This document shows, one piece after another, positions 33,948 to 48,130 of a stretch of DNA of 64,000 nt; within the stretch, counting starts at the first letter, position 1, and each line of letters begins with the position of its first letter. The stretch is from positions 5,953,994 through 6,017,993 of the forward strand of contig NC_135552.1 of NCBI RefSeq assembly GCF_964340395.1, read 5' to 3'. The translations under genes and the position numbers were made by a program. A model generated the notes under the pieces. That model did not search any database, was not told the origin of the DNA, and saw nothing but the letters and a program-made list of their open reading frames with translations. The DNA is from Glandiceps talaboti (Eukaryota; Hemichordata; Enteropneusta; Spengelidae).

Positions 33948-36900
33948 TCAGGCATGACTAACTAGAGCGATGGGATACGGCCTCGAAGGCCTTTCTCTCG
34001 TTGAAGTTCCAACATATTTCCGCCTTTTCATTAACTTTGAAGTTTTTGGACACTCTTTCAAACGTGCATTCAGTCTGTCTATAATGGCATTTAATTCATG
34101 TGTACGCCATTTCGGCCGCCACACATTCACTGTACCATCCTCCTCTACTTCTTCATCGCTCATCAGTTCAGCTCTGACGTCCTTCCACACAGTCCTTTCC
34201 TCCTCAATCAGTTTTGTCTCTCGTCTTTTCATCATCTGTTTGAAAAGATAATGTTTTAGTGAGTTACAAGTTCATTAAAATAAAAAATACTTCACACACA
34301 AGACAGAGCTTACTATCAACATAGTCAAAATTCTAAGCTGCTTTAACTGAAAAAGAAAGTTATCTTGATTTTTTAAGATGACATGGCTCATCATCATGAT
34401 TGATATATTAAATACCAGTCAAAGAACTGAATAATTACAATCTTTGAAAATCAAGATAAATATCAAATTTGATTACTTTATTTGTATATTGAGAGCATTT
34501 GGTATAGTTTAGATTACTAATATTGTTATCAGAAATAAATATTAATAGTGGTAACCGTATTAATAGTGATAATTGATATTGCCCTTTAGTGTGATTAGCG
34601 GTATTTTTTCATATGTATATATACAAACTTCTGGTGATTGAATAAGGCAAAGGCACAGTCAACAATAGAAAAGACACATGATCATCTTGAGTAGAGAGAG
34701 AAAGAGCAACCCGACATATAAAGAGGAATATGGCCAATCTTTGCAAATGTGGGAAATTCAAACTGCTGTACACAGCACAAGCTTCTGGTTATTGTTTTCA
34801 GTATTTTTTCTGTACTCTGAGAAATGCTCGGGTCATGAAGCACATATTTGTGTATGTCATAGCACAGGGACCTGCGACCATGTAACTGATTGATTGTTTA
34901 TTTTTCTGTGGCGAAATGAATCTTACCTTGTATATGATATTGATAAAGTAACTCATTGATTTGTGACGATATAAACCTTGTGGTAAAATGTGGCGAAACT
35001 TTTTTTCATTTTCTCTCTTTCAACTGTATATCTCTTTACTGCCTAAATAAAGACATATTGTCCATTATCTTTCTCTTATCTAAATCCAACCCCAATCTCA
35101 TAAATACCTACAAATGGGTTGCTGTGAAAATATGCTTTATCAAAGTTTATGTACCTACACAGGGTGAAGGACAAACAATCAGTTTTGTTCTCATGATTTT
35201 CTGTATTTCTAATATTATTTCTTTACATTTCAAATAAAGTTATGATTATTCTTTCCTCTTACTGTTTTTTTCTTCTTTCCTATCATGCAATGTCTTATCA
35301 GAGATTATCAGCTTTACATTAATTAGTGGCTTGTTTATCCAGTACAAACTCACTGGTTATTTGCCCAATTATCGCATTATGCAGTGAGTGTAAACATCCA
35401 CACAAAATAAGATTTCACCACAAAAAATAACCATTCAATCAATTAAATGATAAATCAACCACTCAATCAATTACAAGTTTTACATGCCTGTTGCAACCTA
35501 TGGTCGTTGGATGGTAACTTGGTACACAAATCAGTTGAAAATCAATGTTTGTTTCACAGAACATAAAAACCTTTCAAAATGAGACAACTTCTCCTTAAAC
35601 AGCTGTTTAGATTGTGTGTCACTCAAGATTATATGTGAAGAACCCAGATAGGGAATGTTTATGTTTTGGTGAGTACTTGCCAGTGAGTCATCACAAAATC
35701 TCCACCCCAAAAGATACAGACATTCATACTAGTATGCAAAAATAGGACCAGACAGTCATGCCTTTACCCAAACATTCCCTGTTTGGGTTGTACACACATA
35801 ATCCTGAGTGACACACAATCTAAACAGCTGTTTGCAGGAGAATTTGTCTCATTTTGAAAGGTTTTACACTCTATGAAACAAACAGATTGATTTTCAACTA
35901 ACTTGTGTACCAAGTTACCATCCTACGACATTCACAAACAATTCATACATGCTTCATGACCCGAGTGTTTCTCAGGGTACAGACAAATGTTGAAAACTAT
36001 ACCCAGAAGCTGATGATCCATACAGCAGTTTGAATTATTTCCCCACAAATGCACAGATTAGCGCCATAATCCTCTATATATTAATAATCACTATGAATGA
36101 TAATTTTAAGTTATTCATGACAATTATTTACCTTGTACTGTCTACTCCTCATCTTCCTCCTTTCTTTCCATATTCAGCATTCTCATTCTCTCGAAATTTC
36201 ACTCATAGCGGTTTTTAACAGCCACTGAAAACAAGAATTACAAGTGGTCACTATTTTTTTCTTTTCCCCTATCTAAATGATGTAATTGTTTATTTAACAG
36301 CATACAAAAGTAAGATGACCCTGTACAAATCTTGTTGTTTACTTAAAGGAGGCTGTCTTATTTAATTTTGTACTTAAAAAAAGACTGTAAAAAACAATAT
36401 TTGCTGCTTGTTCCCTTAAGTATCAATTGCCAAATTCTTCGCAAGACATACCTGTCAGGTTGAGTTATTAGTGAGGCTAATACATCCATGATAAAACTAA
36501 GAGTATATATACAAGCGTATAGCAACACTGCAATGCCTTTGTTGTGTATAAGGAGAGTGATGTGTCAGTAGGGAACAGTAACTCAGTAAATGACAACCTG
36601 TGATATGAATGTAGTACTTACACTTAGCTCTGCTGGTGTTTAACACTCCTTTCCTCACTGATGTGTTTCTTTAATTTTTCTGAAATTAATGAATCTATTT
36701 TGGTGTCCAAGTGTTCAATAAACATCTGTTGATTGCCTATGATTTGTTCGCCCCAGTCGTCTAGTTTTGTCTCCATACTGGAACATATTCTTCTCACAGC
36801 GTCTAAGACAAAATGTTGAAAAACAAAAAGCATGTTTATAGTTGTTTGTCGTCCGTCTGTGCAGTAAATCGTTGTTAATCTTTGGTGCGAATCATCAGAT

Positions 36901-37691
36901 TAACAACCCTTTGTCGTCCCCTAAACTCATTCCCACCTTCGACAGGATGCAGCCAAACTGTCTCGAAGTCATCTCGGGGAAACTTCAAGCGTGGGAAAGC
37001 AACTAAATCATTGTCACATAGCTCTCCATTTACTTTTTTTCAAACCAAAGAACTTTCAATGGGAAAGGATAGTCGTCGTTGTAAATATCGACTTGACACA
37101 GAGTACAGTCATATGTGAACAGACTGAACTAACTGATACATTGATACAAAACACTGCACGGAATGTTAATGGTAATTTTTTGTGTGAAAATATCTTTCTC
37201 GGTATGATAATTCCGTACGCATTCGACTATCTGTCTATAGATACATTTTGCATCTATTGCGGTTTGGATTTTTGTCAGTGTTACTAGTATCGTAAAGTCA
37301 CTGTTAAGACTCAAATGATTGTTTTATTATCTGCAAATGCTAAGATGCTAAACCGGACAACGTGAAAAACAAAACAATAAATCAGTACACCGTAAATAAA
37401 TACCTGTTTCGGTTTGTTGGCGACCCTGCAAATACCTGAAGCGGTTGAGTGGTGTTTGAATACTAGTGTTGGAACTTGATTCTGAATATCTGTCTGATGC
37501 TGCTGCTGATGGTGGTGGGGATCTGACTAGTTGACGACCATGTTGTCTCTTGTTCACATCACTCGTAGAATAGTCTGACAGCGGTTCACCTGAACTTGTT
37601 GTAGAGGACGTTTCATCTATGGGCTGAGAAGACAGCGCCCGATCACCTCTCCGGTACTAAAGCTCAACGTGCGCCGTTTGTTTCTTTCCAT
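33948..37691 (-). CDS. Spliced gene of unknown function inside the CACTA-like element
   Basis: At least three exon-like pieces lie in order on the minus strand. First is 37623-37404 (PIDETSSTTSSGEPLSDY, a Ser/Pro/Gln-rich low-complexity region), ending at CAG and GTATTT. The second is 36802-36624, in phase with the first, a helical coiled segment (METKLDDWGEQIIGNQQMF). The third is 34235-33948, after a TTTTCAAACAG 3' splice site; it has an acidic MSDEEVEEDG motif, then VWRPKWRTHELN, a basic end and a stop. A possible start, MERNKRRTLSF at 37691, is in another frame from the first piece. The second piece meets a TAA just before its GTAAGT, so linkage to the third is not proven. I do not recognise the family. 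It may be the element's DNA-binding protein or a captured host gene. Confidence 0.4.
34731..36066. repeat. Large foldback, arms about 310 bp, nested in the CACTA-like element
   Basis: The right arm (35757-36066) is an inverted copy of two left blocks, 34731-34846 and 35481-35690, which are separated by an extra 0.63 kb. Landmarks are AAACAGCTGTTT, AGTGACACACAATC, GTGTACCAAGTTACCATC and GCTTCATGACCCGAG against their reverse complements. This looks like a palindromic element whose left arm later received an insertion. Confidence 0.65.
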
Positions 37692-37891
37692 GGTCGCGAT
37701 GGTGCAAGCATACGCACAACTGACCTGGAACTGACCAACTGAGTTGTGTGAATCAGCTGCAGGAAGTGCTGAAGTTACGCGGATCAGCGCATGGAATTGT
37801 GGGTATAACCGTGTAGCGGTGGTATGGTAATGGCACACTGGCAATCCTCTCTGAAATTTACGTTTGAACCGTTGGTTGATATATCTCACCG

Positions 37892-40030
37892 GAACCCAAC
37901 GATTGTTGTAACTATAGGTTTTGAATATTGCATTGCCCCTCAGCGATGAAAGTTGAAAAGTTTCTCAAAATGTCTAAAAATTAAACAGTCAACTTTAGGT
38001 CACATACTTCTATGCAAAAGATGTAGCTAATTAAACAAGAATTTATTCATTACATTTATTTCAAGTTAATTTTATAGTAATTCATTTCTTAGCCAAATTG
38101 ACAAGAATCACGACAATCTATGCAAAAATTACAAACTCAATTTTTTTTAAAATTGAAAATAATTGAATTAAAACTAGTATCCAGCCTTAAATGTACAATG
38201 TACTTCATCTGCACTACACTAGTCTTATTCTGAAAATGTTTTCCTTGCATTGTTTGTTTTCCTAGATTCTAATAAATTTCGACTTCCAAGAATGAATGAA
38301 ATACACTTTGCAATTTTTTCAACTGAAGCATTTTGAGAATCATGTCGACAAATTGGATGCAAAACAATGTACATTTCTTCCATTAATTATAATTGTCACA
38401 TTGTAATAAACTGGCTAGTTTGTACAATACGAGTACATGCATGTACAGTTACTCGCGGCTGTGGCCTGGATGTTTATGTTCAGTTACAACGTCGGTAAAA
38501 ATCGATCTATATATGTGTTGTAAATACTGCTATGCCTATCGATACTACCCGCGCATATTACCATCTGTCTTACTCGATTTTGACACTGTCCCTTCTGGGA
38601 CTTTGATCGGAGTTCCCGACTTAGCAAGATGGACATTGAATATCAATCGAAATGTGTAATGGCCATAATCGTCAGAGAACTCGAGCTCTTGCGCTCATTC
38701 ATGATGAGAAATGTGGCAGCTTTCCAAAACAACCGATCTGCTCTAAAGTAGGAACAACGTAACAATCAGTTTGAATGGATGTCAGTGTTGGTTCAGGCTG
38801 CTTTTACATGCAAACTGTAGGGTTGCAATCTTGGAGTTACTCCGCCCGGGGAATAACCAAAACCAATATTTTAGGCAAAAATATCCTTTCTGATATCATG
38901 CTACCTTATCAGTTAATTTGTACATTTTGACTGTTTTAGGGCGTTTTACTCAGCTTACACTGTTAAAAGAATATTTACAGGGAGCATACGCCGTACGTCA
39001 CTCGAGCTCACAACTGGGGTTCCAAGGATCGAGGAGCTCAGATCTAGTGTGGCATAAATGACGTTAGTTCGGAAATTTTGAAGGTAGACATACACCAGAT
39101 TCCAGTGTTAGCTGCAAGTTTCTGTTAATTAACATCAATTTCGATTCACCCGATCATACCAAAACCTCATGAAAAGTATGCCTTTCCTCATACCAATCAG
39201 GATAAGAAACATAAAAATACACCCTTTGTGCGGACCTTCCCCGTATTGCCATGTATGTTTAGTTCTTATATAGCGCTTTCTTCCACTCCGTTATAAAAGC
39301 GCTTTACAATTATTACCTGGCATCGGATCAGAACGGCACAACGCGACCCTTTAAACTTCCTCAACTCCCCGGAGAGCATACAATCCGTGCAGCCATTCGA
39401 GCGCACCTGATTAAAGCCTCCACATTGCAACCTACATCCAACTAGGTCCCCACTTATACAGCTGGGTTGACTGATGCACAGTCATGGTTCAAATCCATGC
39501 CCAAGGAGCCACTCAGAATCAAACAGCAAGCAGCGACCAGTGTGCGAAATTAACGCCGGTCCTTCGGCCCGAGACCAACAGATTTCCGTTCGGACCGACA
39601 GTTTTTCAGAATTACCTTATCGGTCCTTATGACCAATTGAAATTTGGAGTAAATGATATCATTTTTTCAAAGATAGATTCAATTTCAACTATGGATCTGA
39701 TCTTGTGTTACCTATTTTACTCTCGACATCTCGTTCAAGTCAAGCGACACGGAGCTAGCTCGCTATGTGCTGTTGTCAATGTTGATATCATGTCTACATA
39801 TGACGTAGCATACATCATTTACTTTATGAAATTATGTTAGCAAACACATGATTGGCTGAATTTCTCTAATTATTTGTGTCTGACTAATCAGAACGTCATA
39901 GACATTCAGACTCAATTTACGCATTCAGCACATGCGTCTACTTTCCGCCATACAGTAATCACTGTTGTAAAGTTTACTGTGCGAAGTGTATGAAACTTTT
40001 AACGTGTTTGAGTTCCACGTTGTAATTTAT
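37892..40030. other. CACTA-like element interior, no gene recognised
   Basis: AT-rich sequence. Near 39255-39310 the phrase TTATATAGCGCTTTC followed by AAAGCGCTTTACAATTAT and CCCGAGACC-like downstream text resembles a dispersed repeat. Open frames at 38393 and 39484 lack support. Confidence 0.3.
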
Positions 40031-40035
40031 AAAGT

Positions 40036-40252
40036 ATGTGGCGATATTTGGAAGGCGGAAATGAGCTTCCGAAGAAGAAGACGAAACAGACACTGTTTTT
40101 TAAAAGGCTGGTATTAAAGCTGGTAAATGTTAGCGGGTTTCCCGATCAATTTAACGGAGTTCCCCATGTGTGTGGCCATGATCAAAACAAACTGACGGAA
40201 AACATAAACTACTCTGAAAATGGCGTTTTAACTGATAAAGAAGGCAGGTACA
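40036..40252 (+). CDS. Possible first exon, unknown
   Basis: An ATG opens 72 codons (MWRYLEGGNELPKKKTKQ...), ending in GAAGGCAG and GTACAC, a moderate 5' splice site. The Trp-Arg-Tyr-Leu start followed by a Lys-rich stretch is reminiscent of N-termini of transposon-derived zinc-finger proteins, but I find no following exon on this strand. Low confidence. Confidence 0.18.
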
Positions 40253-41149
40253 CTTCGTAAGATATCTTCAGTACGATTGGTCTTATTTGTAAAAACAGTA
40301 AAAAAAAATGCGTAGTCTGATTGCTTTCAATTTGATGCATATGATAATGTATGTCCTGCTATGTTGTAATCAACGTATAAACTTAGAAATGTTGCATTTT
40401 TGTTGCCATTGTTGTATCTGGAAAAATACTGCATCATGCCAAACACGGGTACGTAGTGGTTGACACGTTACAGTACAGTTACCATATCACGTTCCCACGT
40501 CAAAAAAACTCGCACTGTAAGACATGATTAGCCATAGTTCTCTTCATCATGGTCAGATTTCTTACACAAACAGTCAGAGACGATACTCAATACACCGTGC
40601 ACGGTAGGGTATACGGGTAGGGCTTCATGGGAGGGGGGCTTCATTACATATGAGACTGAAGGAAGACGAAACCGGACCGTGTCACTGTGTGGATGGAAAT
40701 TGAAATAAAGCGAATACACAGTTTTCTGCTATGATGAATTTGTGGTCTAAGTTCGCTAAGGATGGGAAAGCTACATTGTCATTAGCTGTTGACACAGACG
40801 ACTTTGGATTGTGTGATTCAGAATTTAGTGAATCGTACAGAGAGGAAGGAGAGGACTGTCACCTCTTAGAGATTGCAGATAATGTAGATTTATTTATTCA
40901 TTCACCAATATTATCTACAATCTATGGATCTGTATTTCTATGGTGGAATGAATACATTCAGTCTCGGGCCACTATAGCCTATAGGAACAGATTATGCGAG
41001 AATGAATATTCAGTCTCTGGGTTCATAGTTACAAAGGAAAATCTCTACTCACAGAGTCAAAAAGTATTTGGTTGTGAATCCAAAATTTACTTTTAAGTTG
41101 TATTTTTTGACTCTGTGAGTGGAAATTTCCAATTGTAAGAACAGATTGA

Positions 41150-41480
41150 TATTGAATTAGGGGGTGGGTCACATTCTACACACCTGTTCTTGGGGAGGGT
41201 CATATTTTGCATTATAATATTTGGGGGAGGGTCACATTTTACAATCCGTGTTTTTTTTTACCAAAAAGCGGCTACTTGTCTTTATCTATATTTCCATCAT
41301 GTTGTGACATTTGTTTTGTTCCGGGTGATCGCCGCCATCACACATCTGACCCCGTGTAATACACAACCCCCACTTTATGCAGTTGTCATGGGGAGGGTAA
41401 TGTTTTACAATATTGGACAAAGGGGCGGGTCACTTTTTACAAATGGAGAATGGGGAGGGTCACGTTTTACTTAACAGAAC
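41150..41480. repeat. Cluster of GGGAGGGTCAC-type short repeats
   Basis: A GGGGAGGGTCA(C/T) motif followed by A/G TTTTAC recurs at irregular spacing near 41160, 41195, 41225, 41390, 41425 and 41452. The inverted form occurs near 22070-22170. It is a short dispersed motif family of unknown origin. Confidence 0.45.
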
Positions 41481-44400
41481 ACGTGTGATTTCCTCCGGCC
41501 CGCCCCCTCCTGTAAATACTGACGGCTCCCTAACCATTCACCCATCATGACTCCATGGTTGTTGCCCCATCATTCACGATCGACTCACGAGCATTTGACC
41601 TAAATTTGAATGAAACTTATATATAGTTTCAGATAGAGATATATAGATTCATGTAATGTATATACAGATATGCATGTGTGTGCATATACCCAGTATTAGT
41701 ATATGTGAGTGTGGGTGGTTGGTTGGTTGGTTGATGAAATTAAATATGAGTAGTTCGCAATCAATGTTTTCGTTTATGTGAACAGTTTCGCATGCACATA
41801 TGCCAACCTGCGATACTAGTTTCAGCTATAAGCCTGGGGTTCGTTCCACTGCCATTCAGTAACAACTAAGTAATTCAAAAGCAACTATGAGTATTTCTTT
41901 GTTCAAAGAATATCAAATTAGCGAACATTTGGCTTTACCCCAATGTAGCAGCTACTACGTTTTCCTCGCGCAGCTTTGTCCTTAGTTCTTGTTGTCACAC
42001 TCAATTTTTTCACAATAAACAGTAGATTTCGAACACTTTGCTGTTTGTTGTCTGATAATATCATTTGCTGTCTAATATTTGACATAAACTATAAGTTAGA
42101 GTATGTATAATATTATGAAACATAATACCGTCCGTCTCGTAATGACCTCAATTTGGTATTTTCCCTGGATAACCTCTAGGAGGTTACAATCTAATACAGT
42201 GTACTAGTATTAAACATGTCAATAACTCTATGACGTTGCCCTCGCCTCTTCAGCCTTTGCAAGATACCACAAGGGTACCTTTCATCGGACAATGACGGTC
42301 AATGTATGATAAAATATAATATCAAGTCAAAACTCAAATGCGAACCGAACTTAGATGTTGGATATGGCAAAGAGCTGCGTTGCTCGCTTTGCTAGGATAA
42401 TATAAGTCAACATCGACGTTGATCCTAAACCAGAATAAAAAAGAAAGGGTCAGTTTTACCGTATAATTATTATTTTCCATTGCAATAAGCATAGATAACC
42501 CAAGTGCTTTCAAAACAAGTGACCCAACGTACAGGTACTCTCCAACTTTGAGAATACATAAATATCACGCTATTAGCTTTCAGACATTGCGGTACATTGT
42601 AATATGGTATAGACTGGTTTCACAAGCATGCCGTCTACAATCAATTTCATGAGTTATAAATACTGATGTTCGAAGGAATAAATTCGCATATTTGAGTACG
42701 TAGCTTGACATTCAAACATGGTATTGGTACTGTGCATGGTATTGTTCATATCGCATGTGCAGCCAACGAAGCTGTTTGTGCGAAAAGCTGTTCGTACACC
42801 GGCCTTTTGTCTTTTCTATTGTCAGGGAAGGATTGGCTAGAGCTGGGGGCCGACCCGATACTTCACCGGGCAACGTATATAAGCTGCAAGGGAATGGGAA
42901 AAGGTAGTTGGAAGCAGGCGGTCTCGGTGTGTTTTTTTCCCAGAAGTTATTACATTTTGTTATTTTTGGTATATATAAACTTCACAAGATATAAATCAAT
43001 GGTGTTATACCAGTGCTTTTTGTCCTCATTTGTTACAAAACCTGGTGCCTTTGTGCTACACAGGATAACCAAATACCATAAAAGATATTTGCGGTCGGGG
43101 TTCGTTTTTATCCACGAGAGCAGCGGAGAGGGGAGAAAGGGTAGATCATACATGTAACACCGGGATGTAACACTGCAGTTGGAGGGCAAATGCAAGCAAG
43201 TTCCACTTTCCCCTTTAATCTTGATACAAACAGTGTACATGGTGTTTATTATTTTCTTTTGACTCGCTGTAATAATTTCAGAAATGTCTCGTTGGCTGCA
43301 CCTTTGTGATATCATCGCCTTTTCTTACGAATTTACCTGATCGACTGCATCTTTCATGTTGTGCGCAACTTATAATACTGAAACAATACTCACAAACGCA
43401 ACTTCTATATATTCATGTATATTTGTTAATCATGTTTGTGACAGTTAAAACTTTCTTCTAACATGATCATTCGACTGACCGAAAACGACTCACACAAAAT
43501 CAGTTAAATAGCAGTAAGCGCCCAGTTACGGTTTCACACAGATATATCCGTGGTTTCCAAACGGCATGGCTTATCTTACACATAATTATAGTCGTTGTTG
43601 CCTCATATAATGTATGGATTATTCAGTTATAGCATAGACCCTCTACCAACATTGGTGAAGGGCCTATGGGTACAGTATGAATTGAGCCGGCTCAAGCATG
43701 GGAGTTTCTTTGTGTAACCCCCACCCCACCCACCCCCGTCAAATAAATTGATAAAATGAATAACATGACATATTTATATATGCAACTTTGCGAAGCATAG
43801 CGTAATCGATTATGTCACGGAAACGAGTGCAAAAAAGAAAACAACTTATAATTGTGCCAGAAAATTCATAGAATTGACTTAAGTTATATATACCTCCAGA
43901 AACAACAGAACATTTTGGTATCGTCGCACAAACTCTCCCATGAGAGACAATCTAAATGTGTACGTATTGATATTCTAGGTGATATGAATTAATCACACCA
44001 CGAAACAATGGTATTATTACTATTATACGAGAAATGGACGACATCGGACTGTCTCTTTTTGATACACCGGCGACGCATTGAATAAATATATCATGGAGTT
44101 GTACATGTATTTGTCAAAATATAAAAACCTGGTATAAACGAAAGTGGGTCTTTCGTTTTGTGCATGTCAATTATACGTCCAGTCTGATCACTGTAAAGAG
44201 TCAGTGCTTTGCTCAAGCTGCTTGATGTGTTTGTAGCTTACAGTCCGTTATAGTTACCTACACAAATCAAGATGCTCAGGAGCATTAATTTGGTACACTA
44301 GTTTTTAAAGTATTGATGTACATAATCAAGGAAATATGATGCAATGATCTCCCTTCCGTTGAATATGTGGTAGCAGCCATGCAATTTTTTTTTATTCCTG

Positions 44401-45016
44401 TGGTGTTATTGATCAGCAGAAACAAATGTTTGTAAGACATCAATCAATAACCGTTAACATAGACATGTCATGCATACACGCCAATTTACTAATATACTTA
44501 TAATAAAGTTGTTGTTGTTATCTCCCCGTACTGAAACGGCCCGTGTGCGTGCGTTCGTATTAGTTTGGACACTGGTCACCCGCACATTTTATTATTTGTA
44601 TGGTGGGCCGGCCAGTTACTATGGCAGTAATGTACAAGAAATGTCAGCCCTGGTCGAGTATCAGTAATTATGGCTATTGAAATGAGTGGATGAATTACTT
44701 GTAAAGTTGTATGAATGGATTCCAGATTGGTTATAACTGGTATACTGTCTTATGTCGTGGACGAGGTCAAAATACTGCATCACATTCATAATACATGCAC
44801 AACTACACACAGCCACAAGTACGACTACAATGATTTTCTCAAACAGATAGTTGATGTAATACATAACAGGATATGGAAAACTTTAGATTTAATACCCTAT
44901 CTACGGTGTATTTGGCTATTTTGTTTCATTCCATGCGAAATGGTATAGAATATACTTGTATGGAGCAAAAGAAAAAAGCCAAACGCACAGGTTAAAGTCG
45001 TATCGATTGTGATCCG

Positions 45017-45822
<806 letters not shown>

Positions 45823-46059
45823 TGTAGCGGTTTTACCGGTTACATCGTACCACAGACTCTCTGTGATAGAGGGATTGTGATCGTGGACATGCCAATCGTT
45901 CAGCAGTAAAGGCTAGTAAGCGACATGAGGTCACCTCCCTCGTTGCCTCTAACCGCTCCCTACCAATAAAGGTGGGAATATTGACCATTGATTGATTCAA
46001 AGGAATGTCTGGCAATACGTCACAGAATGGAAACCTTTTCGGCCGAGTTCCATTTTTAC

Positions 46060-46127
46060 CCCATAGCGATGTTCGGTCGTGTGTCGTATTGTATCGGAAG
46101 AACATTCGAGGTCTAGCAGACAGACTA
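46060..46127 (-). mobile_element. Relic end of the same TIR element family
   Basis: Read on the minus strand this begins TAGTCTGTCTGCTAGACC and continues with GTTCTTCCGAT and AATACGACACAC, matching the left end of the 516 bp element in units B and D. The other end was not found. The family is therefore dispersed, not only array-borne. Confidence 0.55.
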
Positions 46128-47084
46128 CCAAGCTGGGTGTGATTAAAGATTCCCGACACTTCTTTTACTTACTAGCTCAGTATGTAAGCAAATATTCAGA
46201 AACACCGTTCAGATAAACAACAGAATATTACTCATTCAAAACGAGAATATTTTAAAAGAAAAACCTATATACACTATTTCGTCGTTGGGTGCAATAAAAT
46301 GAAAAATATGGGACATTCCACATCAGACTGTCTGTGGTTAATACGGTTTAACGGTTTCATCAAGTGAGGTTATAATCCAAATATCGTATTTCGGAATTTT
46401 GGGAACAGTCCCGGCATTGCGGACCATAGGCCAGGAATAAACTTGCAATTATATAACTGGGCAAACGTGATGTCAGCAGATTCATATGACAAGTAAAACG
46501 AGCAGTGTCAGAGATGACATGATTTTATGGCGAGAATTAAACCATCTGGCAAACATTCGGGTATGTGATCCAGGCAAGCGGAAATCTTTTCTCAGTTGTA
46601 ATTCACGAGTTTGGACCAAGTCAATCTCGTTACTTACGTGTGATAATACGGGTGTGTGAGTGCTGGAGGAGAGAGGCTGGAGCACATGGCACAGTGATAG
46701 AGGGACTGTGATGTGTTTAATGATTCGTATAAGTACAAATTAATGAAGTATTCCTTATAACGGTCCAGTCATAGTTATGTAGTAACATTTACAACATGTA
46801 ACATTTTCATTTGTAGTTTGACTCCTGCTTTGAACCTTTAATCGCGGTTGATAGAAAAGGCTTTTCAAGTAATCATGGTGGAATGTCCTATATCTTGAAC
46901 ATGGACGAAAAAGGCACACTTTGGAAATGTATATTTGACAAGGACAGAATGTAGAATGTAGAGTAATAATGTTTAATCTGTTCATGAATAAAACATGTTT
47001 CTGTCGAGTTCATGACCTGTTCCCTCCCGCCATGCATAACATTATGGAATCCAGCATGATAAAACAATGGATTGTGAACAGATA

Positions 47085-47244
47085 GGGTCATGGTGGATTC
47101 TCGAAGAATCCATTATGGATAACAGTGATGGATACCCCAACACTGGATATCAATGGATTCTCACTAGATTCTGCTAGATACCGCTAGAATCCAGCATGTT
47201 AGATACCACTGGATTCTGCTGGATATGGAACATTTCACACAGTG
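47085..47244. repeat. Right terminus and subterminal repeats of the CACTA-like element
   Basis: TGGATTC or GAATCCA variants occur near 47091, 47104, 47152, 47189 and 47210. GGATATGGAACATTT is followed by the terminal repeat ending in CAGTG. Confidence 0.8.
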
Positions 47245-47247
47245 TAG

Positions 47248-47334
47248 ACTGTTCGGGCAGGCCCTCACATGCGAACTTCGTTCGCTTATACTTATAGCAT
47301 CAAAAGAAAGCCCGAACGTCTAGCAGCAAGACTA
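47248..47334. mobile_element. Right part of the split 516 bp TIR element in unit B
   Basis: It continues the element interrupted at 32364 and ends GCAGCAAGACTA, the inverted terminus, followed by GTAAATGCA (47335-47343). Confidence 0.85.
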
Positions 47335-47392
47335 GTAAATGCAAAATGTGTGTACATACATTTATGGAGACAGACATGGACATTTTTATTAC

Positions 47393-48130
47393 CTGTGTAT
47401 GTACTGCCTGTGATGGTCACATAACCGAGAATTGTACCCCCTTCTCCAACTGATGTTATTTCCTCACCAGGCTTATACACTGGAATAACTTCTCCAATTT
47501 CCGCTGCTTTCTCAAAATCAAATAGGTCTTCTGCTTTGCCTGTGGCAAGTGTGGTAATTAAACCACACATGCCATCAAGACCACTTGAAACGGGCGGTTT
47601 TGGTTCAACACACTTGTTAATGTTTAGCAAGGTTGCACACTGGTCGGCATTTTCAACACAGCTACGATTTAGAGGTGATGTAGATGAATTCATCCGGGGG
47701 TTGACCTCCAACACCTTGATATCACCGTTGGGCAACAGAAAGAATTCTATATTGAAAAACTGTTTGTCAAAACCCTTAGCAATGGCTTTTCTAACTGTGG
47801 CGTCATACAATGCCCACAGTCTTTCTGCAAGACAGGGATTCGTCTCCGAGCGTAGAAGTACTTCGCCTTTCATGGACAAAGGGTGACTTTTCCAGAACGT
47901 AATTTCAAGCAGGACGAAGTGATAGACCTTTCCATTGAAGACGCATCCTTCTGCACATAACACTTTTTTATCCATGACATGTTCCTCTAAGATGAGGCAG
48001 TTCTTTACAAGGTACGGGTACATTTCTGAGTTGGCATATTTATCCATGAATGACTTGGTAAAACCATGCATACTATGACTTTGACTTTGAGACTTCGGTT
48101 ATATGCATCACAATTGAGACTACCCCTCAT
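47393..48130 (-). pseudogene. ATP-grasp copy B, exon 2 and exon 1 remnants
   Basis: The 3' 701 nt of exon 2 (48093-47393) remain and encode the C-terminal half of the ATP-grasp fold, including NIEFF and LEVNPR. The 5' side is fused at 48093/48094 to the first 37 nt of exon 1 (ATG at 48130). Compared with unit D, 981 bp are missing: the rest of exon 1, intron 1 and the 5' part of exon 2, including the GFLKP lysine. The fusion puts the exon 1 ATG out of frame with exon 2. With its exon 3 also 17 kb away, this copy is a pseudogene. Intact ATP-grasp fragments from a downstream Met would lack the nucleotide-binding subdomain. Confidence 0.88.

Noticed and set aside
40731-41096. 121-codon plus-strand frame inside the CACTA-like element
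   Set aside because: No recognised motif and no splice context; possible chance frame.
42705-43157. 150-codon plus-strand frame
   Set aside because: Low-information composition, overlapped by an equally long antisense frame, with no domain.
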